Counted from the stretch's first letter, positions 17,069 to 25,616 are shown. The stretch is 64,000 nt of DNA from G963675935 sp963675935 (GCA_963675935.2 OY780964.2:930001-994000), one strand, 5' to 3'. Translations and numbers: made by a program. Notes: generated by a model not told the origin, from the sequence alone.

Positions 17069-18010
17069 ATGCCCGATTTATCCCTGTTCAATCTGACCGG
17101 AAAGAAAGCCTATGTCACCGGCGCCGCCGTGGGAATCGGCCGCGCCTGCGCGGTCGGGTTGGCCCAAGCCGGCGCCGATGTGGCTGTCGTTGACCTCAAC
17201 GAAAAAGCGGGCCAAAAAACCGCCGAGGAAATTCGCTCGCTCGGGCGCCAATCCGAGTTCATCCGTTGCGACGTCACCCGGCAAGACCAGATTCAGGAAA
17301 TGGTCGGCCGCGTGGTCGAGCGGTTCGGGCGGCTCGACATCGCCGTGAACAACGTCGGCATCGCCATTCTCGGTGCCGACGAGGATGTTTCCAAGGAGGA
17401 TTGGGACAAGGTCGTCGCGGTGAATTTGACCGGGGTATTCCTGTGCGCCCAGGCCGCGGCCCGGCAGATGATCCGGCAAACGCCGACCGAAGGCAAGATC
17501 ATCAACACGGCCTCGATGTCGGCGACGATCGCCAATTGCAACGCTTCGTACGACGCCACGAAGGCCGGCGTGGTCCACATGACCAAGACGCTGGCCGCGG
17601 AGTGGGGGCGGTTCAACATCAACGTCAACTGCATCAGTCCCAGCTACATCCTGACGCCGATGCACGCCTCGACGCCGCTGGTCGTTCGGCGGCGCATCCG
17701 CGAATTGACGCCCTTGGGCCACGTCGAGCGGCCCGAAGACCTTTGGGGCGCGGTGGTCTTCCTCGCCTCGGCGGCCTCGAACTACGTGACCGGCCACGAC
17801 CTGATGGTCGACGGCGGCCACACGCTCAACGCCTGGCTGACACCGCTGGGCCGAAGCGTTCCGCCGCGTGTGAGTCCGCAACAGGAAATCGTGCAACTGA
17901 AACACGATCTCGACTCGCTAGGGCTTTCCTACGACGCCGACGGCATCAACCCGAGCCTTCACCCCGAAATCGCCGACGCCTTCAAGGCGGCTTTCGGCAC
18001 TAAAGACTGA
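17069..18010 (+). CDS. Short-chain dehydrogenase/reductase (polyol or sugar)
   Basis: The 313-residue cytoplasmic enzyme oxidises or reduces a hydroxyl or carbonyl with NAD(P). The classical SDR features are present: VTGAAVGIG near residues 14-22, NNVG near 95, a Ser in TASMSATIAN and the catalytic YDATK near 160-164. VVDLN with an acidic residue after the second strand favours NAD(H). A C-terminal tail of about 60 residues beyond the usual length (LGRSVPPRVSPQQEIVQLKH onward) is unusual for the family. It lies 18 bases before the DeoC gene. With the aldolase and the FGGY kinase it probably forms a polyol or pentose route: oxidation to a ketose, phosphorylation, aldol cleavage. The exact sugar is unknown. 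Confidence 0.85.
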   Translation: MPDLSLFNLTGKKAYVTGAAVGIGRACAVGLAQAGADVAVVDLNEKAGQKTAEEIRSLGRQSEFIRCDVTRQDQIQEMVGRVVERFGRLDIAVNNVGIAILGADEDVSKEDWDKVVAVNLTGVFLCAQAAARQMIRQTPTEGKIINTASMSATIANCNASYDATKAGVVHMTKTLAAEWGRFNINVNCISPSYILTPMHASTPLVVRRRIRELTPLGHVERPEDLWGAVVFLASAASNYVTGHDLMVDGGHTLNAWLTPLGRSVPPRVSPQQEIVQLKHDLDSLGLSYDADGINPSLHPEIADAFKAAFGTKD

Positions 18011-18028
18011 TAGGACGACTGTACCATC

Positions 18029-18760
18029 GTGAAACTGACTTGGCGAAATCTGGCGAGGATGCTCGACTTGAGCGCCGTGCGAACCGACGTGGACAGCTCG
18101 GAAGTCACTCGTTTGGCCGAGACGGCCGCGAAGTATCATTGCGTCTGCGCCTTCGTGCTTCCGTCGCACTTGCCGGAGCTTCACGCCTTGTTGGTCGATT
18201 CGCCCGACGTGGGCCTGGGAGCGGTCGTCGGCTTTCCTTCCGGCGCCCACTCGACGGCCGTCAAAGTGTCCGAAGCCCGGGAGCAACTCGCCCAGGGCGC
18301 GTCGGAACTCGACATGGTCATCAACGTCGGCATGTTGCGATCCGGGCGCGACCGTTACGTCGAGGACGACATCCGCGCTGTGGTGGAAGCCGCCGACGGA
18401 ACGCCGGTCAAGGTGATCCTCGAAGCCCATTACTTGACCGACGACGAGATTGTGCGAGGCAGCCAAATCGCGGTTCGCGCGGGAGCGGCCTTTGTCAAGA
18501 CCGGCACCGGCTGGGCGCCGACCGGTGCTACACTGGATAACGTGCGGCTAATCAAATCGGCGGTGGGCGATCGCGCGCGGATCAAGGCCGCCGGCGGCGT
18601 CCGCAACCTGGAAACCGTCGTCGAAATGATTCGGCTCGGCGTAAGCCGGTTCGGCGTGGGGCTTGAATCCGGGGTGAAGATTCTCGACGCCTGCGCCGCG
18701 CGGCCCGAGGGCATCGATATTGAGACTCCATCGGAATGCCTCGCCAATGTCGTTGTATGA
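18029..18760 (+). CDS. deoC: Deoxyribose-phosphate aldolase-like class I aldolase
   Basis: DeoC-type aldolases split a phosphorylated 2-deoxysugar or a related substrate through a lysine Schiff base in a TIM barrel. The 243-residue product has standard length and the diagnostic blocks VGFPSGAH, ELDMVINVG, KVILEAHYLTDDE, the Schiff-base strand AFVKTGTGW near residue 153, and IKAAGGVRN near 187. The start is a GTG at 18029, 18 bases after the SDR stop. Its position inside a sugar operon without phosphopentomutase or nucleoside phosphorylase suggests that the substrate may be another sugar phosphate and not only deoxyribose 5-phosphate. Assignment to the DeoC fold is firm; substrate is inference. 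Confidence 0.9.
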   Translation: MKLTWRNLARMLDLSAVRTDVDSSEVTRLAETAAKYHCVCAFVLPSHLPELHALLVDSPDVGLGAVVGFPSGAHSTAVKVSEAREQLAQGASELDMVINVGMLRSGRDRYVEDDIRAVVEAADGTPVKVILEAHYLTDDEIVRGSQIAVRAGAAFVKTGTGWAPTGATLDNVRLIKSAVGDRARIKAAGGVRNLETVVEMIRLGVSRFGVGLESGVKILDACAARPEGIDIETPSECLANVVV

Positions 18761-18789
18761 ATGTCACAATAACAATGTCGGTACAAACC

Positions 18790-18899
18790 GTTTATTGACC
18801 GTCAGATAGCATTGTCAGCGTCATTGATGATTGAACGCACATTCCGCGGGCCGTTGGCCCCCGGCTATTACAACATTATCAAGCTGACTCTCGATAAAC
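18790..18899. repeat. GTTTATTGAC-ended MITE with CCGGGGGCC core, copy 1
   Basis: The ends GTTTATTGACCGTCAG (left) and the complement of CTGACTCTCGATAAAC (right) form imperfect terminal inverted repeats around the core CCGCGGGCCGTTGGCCCCCGGC. A second copy is at 29790-29896 and a lone end at 46778-46808. It lies immediately before the FGGY kinase gene and interrupts the otherwise tight operon spacing. Confidence 0.8.
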
Positions 18900-18917
18900 A
18901 ACGCCCGCAATACACCC

Positions 18918-20456
18918 ATGCCCGACACGATTCTTGCTTACGACCTCGGGACCGGCGGCAACAAGGCCGCGCTGTACGACGCCGAAGGGCATTTGCTGGC
19001 CTCCGTCTTCGCGCCTTACGACACCGAGTATCCGCGGGCAGGTTGGCATGAGCAGCGTCCGGAGGCATGGTGGCGCTCCGTTGTCCAAAGCACCCGACAA
19101 CTTTTGGCCACCCAGGGAGTCGATCGCCGAAACATCCGCGTCTTGGCGATTTCCGGGCATAGCCTGGGCTGCGTTCCATTGGACGCCGCCGGCCGTCTGC
19201 TTCGCGGGGCGACGCCCATCTGGTCCGATGCTCGCGCGGCGGAACAAGCCGCGCGGTTTTTCGAGCGGGTCGATCCAATCCGCTGGTATCGGACGACCGG
19301 CAACGGTTTTCCGCCGCCCCATTACACGGCTTTTAAGATCGCCTGGTATCGCGACCATGAGCCGGAGATGTTTCGCCACATCTCGAAAGTGATTGGAACG
19401 AAGGACTACGTCAACTACCGCCTCACCGGCCGGATTGCCACCGACTATTCCTACGCTTCGGGCAGCGGCGTGTACGATCTTTTGGGTTGGCGTTACTCGG
19501 ACGAACTCCTCGCGGCGGCCGAGTTGCCCCGAGAGCTGCTGCCGGAGATCGGTCCCTCGACCGAAATTCTCGGCACGCTCACCGCCCAAGCGGCCGAGGA
19601 ATTGGGTCTGCCGCCAAGCGTCCAAGTCGCCTGCGGCGGCGTTGACAACTCCTGCATGGCCCTGGGCGCTCGCAACATCGCCGAGGGTCAAGTTTACGCA
19701 TCGTTCGGCTCGTCGATGTGGATCGCGGTTTCTTCCGCCCTGCCGCTGTTGAACGATAGGGTCAAGCCTTACGTGTTCGCGCACGTGATACCGGGCATGT
19801 TCAATTCGGCCGTGGCAATATTTTCGGGCGGCTCGTCGCTCCGCTGGGTGCGCGATCAATTCTGCGCGAACCTCGTCGAACAAGCCGTTCGAGAAGGCCG
19901 CGATCCATACAATCTGATGACGGCGCTAGCCGAACAATCGCCCGTGGGCGCTCGCGGATTGCTGTTCAATCCCAGCATGGCGGGCGGATCGTCGTTGGAC
20001 CCCAGCTCGAACATTCGCGGCGCGTTGTTGGGGCTAGACCTGGGCCACACCCAAGGCGACGTGATTCGCGCCGCGCTCGAAGGCATCGCCATGAATCTTC
20101 GGCTCGCGCTCGACGAACTCCGGCGATTGGGCGGAGTCGGCGGCGAGATGGTTGTCGTCGGGGGCGGCAGTCGAAGCGGCTTGTGGCGTCAGATTTTCGC
20201 CGACGCCCTGGAAATCGATATTCTCCGCACGAACGTGGGCCAGGAGGCCGGCTCGCTCGGCGCGGCGGCCGTCGCGGCGGTGGGCGCCGGCCTGTGGCCC
20301 GATTTCACTCGCATCACTCAAGTCCATCAACTGGAGTCGGTATCGCGTCCCAAGCCTGAAAACGCGGCGGTTTATCGCCGGCTGCTTCCTGTTTTCCAAC
20401 AAGCCCGCTTGGCCCTGGGCCAATTGGGCGACGTCGTCGCCGTGATGACAAACTGA
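18918..20456 (+). CDS. FGGY-family carbohydrate kinase (xylulokinase-like)
   Basis: The kinase transfers phosphate from ATP to a sugar or polyol in the cytoplasm. The 512-residue product has the actin-like fold signatures: ILAYDLGTGGNKAALYD at the N-terminus, WSDARAAEQA and IGTKDYVNYRLTG in the first domain, and the C-terminal FGGY phosphate-binding blocks GLDLGHTQGDVIRAALEG and VVVGGGSRSGLWRQIFADAL near residue 405-430, then GQEAGSLGAAAVAA. It resembles xylulokinases and glycerol kinases, but FGGY specificity is hard to read from sequence. It follows DeoC with a MITE in the gap, and likely supplies the phosphorylated substrate for that aldolase. Confidence 0.9.
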   Translation: MPDTILAYDLGTGGNKAALYDAEGHLLASVFAPYDTEYPRAGWHEQRPEAWWRSVVQSTRQLLATQGVDRRNIRVLAISGHSLGCVPLDAAGRLLRGATPIWSDARAAEQAARFFERVDPIRWYRTTGNGFPPPHYTAFKIAWYRDHEPEMFRHISKVIGTKDYVNYRLTGRIATDYSYASGSGVYDLLGWRYSDELLAAAELPRELLPEIGPSTEILGTLTAQAAEELGLPPSVQVACGGVDNSCMALGARNIAEGQVYASFGSSMWIAVSSALPLLNDRVKPYVFAHVIPGMFNSAVAIFSGGSSLRWVRDQFCANLVEQAVREGRDPYNLMTALAEQSPVGARGLLFNPSMAGGSSLDPSSNIRGALLGLDLGHTQGDVIRAALEGIAMNLRLALDELRRLGGVGGEMVVVGGGSRSGLWRQIFADALEIDILRTNVGQEAGSLGAAAVAAVGAGLWPDFTRITQVHQLESVSRPKPENAAVYRRLLPVFQQARLALGQLGDVVAVMTN

Positions 20457-20492
20457 ATGTAGGAGGCGACTCCTGTCGCCGATTTTTCCGAC

Positions 20493-20660
20493 ATGCCGGG
20501 CTTTTGGCCTCGGCCGGAGTACGTCCGCGAGATGAAGCGTTTCGGCGTTCTGCCCGCGTCGTTCGACCTGAACCGCGATCCGATCGACGTTTACGAGACC
20601 GACCGAAACTACTGGCGGTCGCCGTGGTATGTTGTACTGGGAGGGGAATCGTTGCCGCAA
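20493..20660 (+). pseudogene. Short remnant ending in YWRS, probable gene tail
   Basis: After a GTAGGAGGCGACTCC repeat half-site (20459-20480) a frame encodes MPGFWPRPEYVREMKRFGVL, then FDLNRDPIDVYETDRNYWRS. The composition looks like the C-terminal end of a planctomycete periplasmic protein, not like random sequence; I recall similar tails in large propeller/cytochrome proteins, but this is uncertain. The frame then continues into the repeat at 20695 without a plausible ending. I interpret it as a leftover of a deleted gene. A genuine small protein is less likely. Confidence 0.4.
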
Positions 20661-20694
20661 CACAAACAAAAAGGCGATGTTAAGAATAACTTGT

Positions 20695-20795
20695 GCAATT
20701 TTGTAGGACGGATTTCCGAATCCGTCCCTGAAAGCTGGACGGATTCGGAAATCCGTCTCACGTATAATTCACCAACTTGTTTTTTTACAGGCCCT
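20695..20795. repeat. GTAGGACGGATT palindrome with attached TATAAT, copy 2
   Basis: The inverted repeat at 20703-20761 and its conserved flanks (GTGCAATT before, GTATAATTCACCAAC after) match copy 1 at 13531-13632. It ends 27 bases before the start of the YVTN/peroxidase gene, so the TATAAT at 20763-20768 could serve as that gene's -10 element. Confidence 0.8.
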
Positions 20796-20821
20796 ACCCA
20801 TCGTTTTCTTCAGGTTATATA

Positions 20822-22621
20822 ATGCCGCTTCGTTGTCTACTTGCCGCATATATGTTCAGTGTTTCCACCGCGTTTGTCGCTCAGGCGTCCGACGATCTCG
20901 GCCCCGTCTCGGTCGTTGCCTCGCGCGACGGCGCCGTGCTGTTCATCGCCAACGCCGACGCCCGGCAGATCGCCGTGGTTTCGACGGCCGACCGCAAAGT
21001 CATCGCCTCGATCGGAATGTATGCCGAACCGACAGCCCTTGCGCTTTCCGCCGACGGCAGACGGCTTTACATCGCTTGCGCCGCGCCGAAAAGCATAATT
21101 TGCATTGTCGATACGGCTTCGCGCAAACGAGTCGGCGGCATACTAGCCGGCCACACCGCCGCCGGATTGGCGGTTTCTCCCGACGGAAAACGACTATTCG
21201 TCTGCAACCGATTCGACAACGACGTTTCGGTCATTGATTTGGCCTTGGGCAAGGAGATTGGCCGCGTGCCGGTCGCGCGTGAGCCTGTCGCCGCCGTGGC
21301 GACGCCTGATGGCCGCTCGGTTTTCGTCGTCAACCAATTGCCGACCGATCGCGCCGACACGGGCGAGGTGGCCGCGGTGGTTTCGGTTATTGATGCGACG
21401 GCCGACCGAGTTTCAACGACGATTCGTTTGCCAAACGGCAGTTCGAGCGCGTTGGGCGCGTGCATTTCGCCCGACGGAAAACGGCTCTACGTCACTCATA
21501 TTCTTTCACGCTATCAGATGCCGACCACGCAGCTGGAACGCGGCTGGATGAACACCAACGCGATGAGCATTATCGACGTTGAGACGAAAAAGCTGCTCGG
21601 CACCGTGCTTTTGGACGACGTGGATCGCGGCGCGGCCAATCCGTGGGGCGTGGCCGCGACGGCCGACGGGCGCTGGATCGCGGTCGCACAGGCCGGCACG
21701 AACGAACTGAGCGTCATTGACGCACCGGCCATGTTGGATCGGTTGGCGAAAGCCCCGGTCGCCTCGGACGTGGCCAACGATCTCGCGTTTCTCGTCGGTC
21801 TGCGTCGGCGCGTCAAGTTGCCGGGCGTCGGCCCGCGCGGCGTGTGCGTGGCCGGCCAAACGGCCTACGCGGCCGAGTATTATTCCGACACGTTGGGTGT
21901 GGTCAATCTGGCCTCTGACGCGGTCGGCGAAATCGCGTTGGGGCCGAAACCGACGCTTTCCGTCGCGCGCCGCGGGCAGATGCTTTTCGAGAGCGCCGAC
22001 CTCTGCTTCCAGCAGTGGCAAAGTTGCACGAGCTGCCATCCCGACGCCCGGGCTGATGGCCTGAATTGGGACTTGATGAACGACGGCATCGGAAATCCGA
22101 AAAACACCCGGAGCATGTTGCTCGCGCATGAAAACGGGCCGGTGATGTCCTTGGGCGTGCGAAAAAACGCGGAAACAGCCGTCCGGGCCGGCATCACGCA
22201 CATCCAATTCGCCGTTCGTCCCGAGGAAGACGCCCGGGCGATCGACGAATACCTCAAGTCGCTCCGGCCGACGCCCAGTCCGCGTTTGGTCGACGGCCGG
22301 TTGAGCGCCGCGGCCGAGCGCGGCAAAATAGTGTTTTTCGATCCGAAGATCGGCTGCGCGCGATGCCACCCCGAGCCGAACTATTCCGACAAACTGTTGC
22401 ACGATGTTGGCAGCGCCGGCCCGACCGATCGGCCGACCGACAAGTTTCTCACGCCGGTGTTGGTCGAAGTTTGGCGCACGGCCCCGTACCTGCACGACGG
22501 GCGCTATCCGACCGTCAAGGAGTTGATCGTTCGCGGACGACACGGGCTGAAGGACGACGTTCTCGGCGGTTTGAGCGAGCGGCAGATCGACGATCTGGTC
22601 GAGTTTGTGCTGTCACTGTAA
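20822..22621 (+). CDS. YVTN beta-propeller fused to dihaem cytochrome c peroxidase-like domain
   Basis: The 599-residue exported protein has a short signal peptide (LLAAYMFSVSTAFVAQA), about six YVTN-type propeller repeats (for example VSPDGKRLFVCNRFDNDVSV and ISPDGKRLYVTH), and then a cytochrome c domain pair with CTSCH near residue 402 and CARCH near 512, ending in TAPYLHDGRYPTVKEL, typical of MauG/CcpA-type dihaem proteins. Such proteins reduce peroxide or oxidise a protein or small substrate in the periplasm. The frame is open upstream to 20777, but the ATG at 20822 begins the signal peptide. It probably depends on the cytochrome c assembly protein further along. The partner and substrate are unknown. 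Confidence 0.87.
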   Translation: MPLRCLLAAYMFSVSTAFVAQASDDLGPVSVVASRDGAVLFIANADARQIAVVSTADRKVIASIGMYAEPTALALSADGRRLYIACAAPKSIICIVDTASRKRVGGILAGHTAAGLAVSPDGKRLFVCNRFDNDVSVIDLALGKEIGRVPVAREPVAAVATPDGRSVFVVNQLPTDRADTGEVAAVVSVIDATADRVSTTIRLPNGSSSALGACISPDGKRLYVTHILSRYQMPTTQLERGWMNTNAMSIIDVETKKLLGTVLLDDVDRGAANPWGVAATADGRWIAVAQAGTNELSVIDAPAMLDRLAKAPVASDVANDLAFLVGLRRRVKLPGVGPRGVCVAGQTAYAAEYYSDTLGVVNLASDAVGEIALGPKPTLSVARRGQMLFESADLCFQQWQSCTSCHPDARADGLNWDLMNDGIGNPKNTRSMLLAHENGPVMSLGVRKNAETAVRAGITHIQFAVRPEEDARAIDEYLKSLRPTPSPRLVDGRLSAAAERGKIVFFDPKIGCARCHPEPNYSDKLLHDVGSAGPTDRPTDKFLTPVLVEVWRTAPYLHDGRYPTVKELIVRGRHGLKDDVLGGLSERQIDDLVEFVLSL

Positions 22622-22629
22622 CATCCATT

Positions 22630-22700
22630 GTAGGAGGCGACTCCCGTCGCCGACAACGCAACCAAACCGCTATGAATCGGCGACTGGAGTCGCCTCCTAC
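22630..22700. repeat. GTAGGAGGCGACTCC palindrome
   Basis: GTAGGAGGCGACTCCCGTCG at the left is answered by GGCGACTGGAGTCGCCTCCTAC at the right. A half copy lies at 20459-20480. It starts nine bases after the stop of the YVTN gene and could terminate its transcript. Confidence 0.8.
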
Positions 22701-22719
22701 AACCGCGAAAGAATGTCTT

Positions 22720-23970
22720 ATGGCCGCACACGCGATCCAAAAGATTTCCCAGGAAGGGATCGGCTATTCGACGGTCGACTTGAGCGACGTGCGCCATGTG
22801 TTCGCCGCGGCGGTTCCGCGCCGCGGGACCACGCTTCGCCAACAAGCCGACGACGCGCTGGGCGTCATCGAGGCGGCGACTCGCCGGCAGGGCGTCGGCG
22901 GGGCCATCGTCCACCAGGCCGTCTTCTTGGCCGACATCGCCCAGATGAACGAGTGCCGGGCGATCATCCGGAAATTCTACGGAGCCGACTTGCCCGCCAC
23001 AAGCTACATCCCTCAACCGCCTTGCGATGGGAAGCTATTGGCGATTGAATGTCTGGGCGTCGGGCCGCAACGCGGCGAGGTGCAAATCGAACGGATCGGC
23101 GAGCAACTCGTCGTCGTCCGGCACAACGGCATCGCCTGGGCGCACTGCGCGCCGTCGATCCTTTCGCCGCGAGACGGCGGCGCCTACGACGGCGTTTTGA
23201 GCGGCTTCGAGCGAATCCGCTCACTCCTGGGCGGCGCCAACATGCGTTTCGATCAGGTGATTCGCACATGGCTCTACTGCGGCGCGATCGGCGGGCAAGA
23301 CGGCGCCGCGTCGCGATACCAGGAGTTGAACCGCGCCCGGTGCGACTTCTACCAAAACACTTCGTTTCTCGGCAACCGGCGATTCGACGAACGCCGCGCT
23401 GGCCCGGTCTATCCGGCGAGCACGGGCATCGGCGCCCAGGGACGCAACGTCGCCGTCAGCGCGATCGCCTTGGCCACTCAGCGCGAAGACATCGTCGCCG
23501 TGCCTCTGGAAAATCCGCGTCAAACCTCGGCCTACGCCTATTCGTCCGAGCGCAGTTTGATTCGTCCCATGTTTTCGCGTGCCTTGGCGCTTTCGTGCGG
23601 CGACTACGCGACGATCTTCATTTCCGGCACGGCGAGCATCGCCGGCGAGGAGACGCGGCACGCCGGCGATGTAGTCGCCCAGACGCACGAAACCCTGGAC
23701 AATATCGCCGCGTTAATCTCCGAGGAAAATCTCGCCGGCCACGGCCTGCCGGGGCTTGGCACTTCGTTGGCGTGTCTGGGCATGGTGCGGGTCTATCTCA
23801 AACGGCCGGAAGATTACGCCGCGGTTCGGGCCGTGTGCGAGCGACGGCTCGGCGAACTCCCGACCATCTACGCCACGGCCGACGTCTGCCGCCCGGAACT
23901 TTTGGTGGAAATCGAAGGGGTCGCGTTTTCACGGAACGCGGACCACGCGGCGAGCAAGCTCGCCGGCTAA
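22720..23970 (+). CDS. RidA-superfamily protein, chorismatase-like
   Basis: The 416-residue product has a trimeric RidA/YjgF-like C-terminal half. Its ATIFISGTASIAGEETRHAG and DVVAQTHETLDNIAALI resemble the FkbO/Hyg5/XanB2 chorismatases, which hydrolyse chorismate to a dihydroxy-cyclohexadiene or hydroxybenzoate. The N-terminal half (VFAAAVPRRGTTLRQQADDA) is less conserved. No chorismate pathway gene is nearby, so the activity is not established. The ATG at 22720 is chosen; the frame continues upstream through the palindrome. The last residues, about HAASKLAG and the stop, are encoded by a half GTTTAGCCGGCG repeat, so the native C-terminus has been replaced. Confidence 0.65.
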   Translation: MAAHAIQKISQEGIGYSTVDLSDVRHVFAAAVPRRGTTLRQQADDALGVIEAATRRQGVGGAIVHQAVFLADIAQMNECRAIIRKFYGADLPATSYIPQPPCDGKLLAIECLGVGPQRGEVQIERIGEQLVVVRHNGIAWAHCAPSILSPRDGGAYDGVLSGFERIRSLLGGANMRFDQVIRTWLYCGAIGGQDGAASRYQELNRARCDFYQNTSFLGNRRFDERRAGPVYPASTGIGAQGRNVAVSAIALATQREDIVAVPLENPRQTSAYAYSSERSLIRPMFSRALALSCGDYATIFISGTASIAGEETRHAGDVVAQTHETLDNIAALISEENLAGHGLPGLGTSLACLGMVRVYLKRPEDYAAVRAVCERRLGELPTIYATADVCRPELLVEIEGVAFSRNADHAASKLAG

Positions 23971-23972
23971 AC
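23950..23972. repeat. Half copy of the GTTTAGCCGGCG palindrome
   Basis: CGGCGAGCAAGCTCGCCGGC followed by TAAAC matches the right arm of the full elements at 12044 and 51077. It encodes the last residues and the TAA stop of the RidA-like gene. Confidence 0.75.
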
Positions 23973-23982
23973 GATTCCTCTC

Positions 23983-24118
23983 GTTCCCACGCTCCGCGTG
24001 GGAACGCATCGATTGGACGCTCTGCGTCCCCATGCGCAACGAATGATCTCCAAACGTGTTCCGACACTACGGACGCGGAGCGTCCAGACAGGTGTGTTCC
24101 CACGCGGAGCGTGGGAAC
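23983..24118. repeat. GTTCCCACGCTCCGCG repeat, copy 1
   Basis: GTTCCCACGCTCCGCGTGGG at the left and CCCACGCGGAGCGTGGGAAC at the right form an inverted repeat, each end itself a hairpin, with GGACGCGGAGCGTCC in the middle. Copies at 48529-48668, 51212-51348 and 55043-55148 share ends and middle. It lies between convergent genes here. Confidence 0.85.
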
Positions 24119-24148
24119 AAGTGTTTGCTTTATTCGGATGCCAGCACG

Positions 24149-25441
24149 TTACAGAAAGATGCCGCTGTCGCTGCTGGCGCTTCGCTTCTGACGCAGTTGA
24201 GCCATTAGCGACGTGATGGCGCGAAGATGCCCTCGGGCGGACCCGGTCAAATCGCCTGCCTTGGCGTCGGCCGCGGCTTGGGTCAGCAAACGGTCGAAAC
24301 TGGTCCAATCGACCGGCCATTTTCCAGCCGCCGCGGCCTCGCGAAGCTGGCGGATGATGTCGGCAAGCCGGCCAAGCAGATCGGCGTTGGGTGCGCCGTC
24401 GGCCGATGCGTAAGGAGCGCGTCCGAATCGGCGGTTGTCCGGCGCGGCGTCCCCATTGCCGCCGTAACGCTGCCGCAAGGCCACGACCAACATTCCCGCC
24501 GCAACCGCCAAAGCGCCCAAGGCGACGATCGGCTGGCCGACCGCCAGAAGGCCCACGGTCGCCAGCGACGCCACGCCAAGAATCGTCCACAAGAGCGGAT
24601 GAACGGGTCGAACTTTCTTTGCCGCCGAAGGCACACGCAAATTGGGATCGGAAGCCTGGCTCACTTGCGGACCCAATACGCGAACGACGACCGTGGTGAT
24701 GTTGTCGGGCCCGCCGCGCAGGCAGGCCAAGTCGATGAGCGACTGGACCGCTTCGGCCGGCGGCAGGCAACTTAAAACCAGGGCCAACTCGTCGTCCTTC
24801 ACCTGATTCGACAGGCCGTCGCTGCACAGCAGGAAGGTGTCGCCCACCTGAAGCGGATGCGGGCCCTCGAGGTCGATCTGAACCGTCGGATTGGGACCGA
24901 GCGACCGGGTAATAATGTTTTTCGAGACGTAGGAGGGCACTTCGCCGTTGGGCAATTGGCCCGACGCCTGGAGTTCCCAGACGAGGCTATGATCGAAAGT
25001 CAACTGCTCGATGCGCGTGCCGCGAAGCCGATACGTTCGGCTGTCGCCCACCTGAGCCACCAAGGCGCCGGCGGGCAGCAGCAGCAGGATCGTGGCCGTC
25101 GTGCCCATGCCGCGGAAATCCGGGCTGGCCTGGCCGCGGGTGTGAATCTGATGGTTCGCATTGGTCACGGCCGAGAGGATGGCCTCGGGCGGCGGTTCGT
25201 CGAGCAGCTTGCGATAGTCGAGCGAGACGACGTCGGTGGCGATTTTGCTGGCCAGTTCGCCGGCGGCGTGAGCGCCCATGCCGTCGGCCACCATGAACAA
25301 GTGCCCCCGGTGCTCGAAATCGGCCTGGTTGCCGGCCAAGGTGACGATGAACGAATCCTGGTTGTTCGCCCGGCGCAGGCCGATGTCGCTCAGCGTGGCG
25401 ACATCGAGGCATTGGCTCCAGATTCCGGCGGGTTGATCCAT
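24149..25441 (-). CDS. PP2C-family Ser/Thr protein phosphatase with two TM helices
   Basis: A metal-dependent phosphatase that would reverse Hanks-type kinase phosphorylation. Residues 15-255 hold the PP2C motifs in order: TLSDIGLRRANNQDS, MVADGMGAHAAGE with two metal-binding Asp residues, GMGTTATIL, AQVGDSRTYRLRG, LLCSDGLSNQV and LRGGPDNITTVVVRV. Two adjacent hydrophobic helices (about residues 278-320, TILGVASLATVGLLAVGQPI) follow, then a helical cytoplasmic tail. The enzyme should sit at the inner membrane. No kinase gene is linked, although planctomycetes encode many. Its 5' side carries two copies of a covarying structured repeat. Confidence 0.92.
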   Translation of the reverse strand: MDQPAGIWSQCLDVATLSDIGLRRANNQDSFIVTLAGNQADFEHRGHLFMVADGMGAHAAGELASKIATDVVSLDYRKLLDEPPPEAILSAVTNANHQIHTRGQASPDFRGMGTTATILLLLPAGALVAQVGDSRTYRLRGTRIEQLTFDHSLVWELQASGQLPNGEVPSYVSKNIITRSLGPNPTVQIDLEGPHPLQVGDTFLLCSDGLSNQVKDDELALVLSCLPPAEAVQSLIDLACLRGGPDNITTVVVRVLGPQVSQASDPNLRVPSAAKKVRPVHPLLWTILGVASLATVGLLAVGQPIVALGALAVAAGMLVVALRQRYGGNGDAAPDNRRFGRAPYASADGAPNADLLGRLADIIRQLREAAAAGKWPVDWTSFDRLLTQAAADAKAGDLTGSARGHLRAITSLMAQLRQKRSASSDSGIFL

Positions 25442-25480
25442 CTCGGCTCGATTTTCAGGGGCATGGGTCGTTTCTCAATT

Positions 25481-25559
25481 CTATACCTTGCACGGTCTGG
25501 TTTGTCTGATATTTTTCGGGATGGCACAAATCAGACAATTTCGACCGCTTACAGTATAG
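25481..25559. repeat. Structured 79-base element, copy A
   Basis: CTATACCTTGCACGG at the left pairs with the right end ...CAGTATAG; an inner stem TTGTCTGAT/ATCAGACAA encloses a loop with TTTTTCGGGATGG. It lies 40 bases upstream of the PP2C start. Copies B and C conserve the outer arms and the loop but use different, self-complementary inner stems. Confidence 0.75.
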
Positions 25560-25616
25560 TATACTTGCCGCATTGGGGCGCAACCAGTCCCCCTGGGGGG
25601 TGATTGCAAAATGTTT

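Noticed and set aside
18029..18760. Nucleoside salvage operon (deoC with deoA/deoD)
   Set aside because: No nucleoside phosphorylase or phosphopentomutase is adjacent; neighbours are SDR and FGGY kinase.
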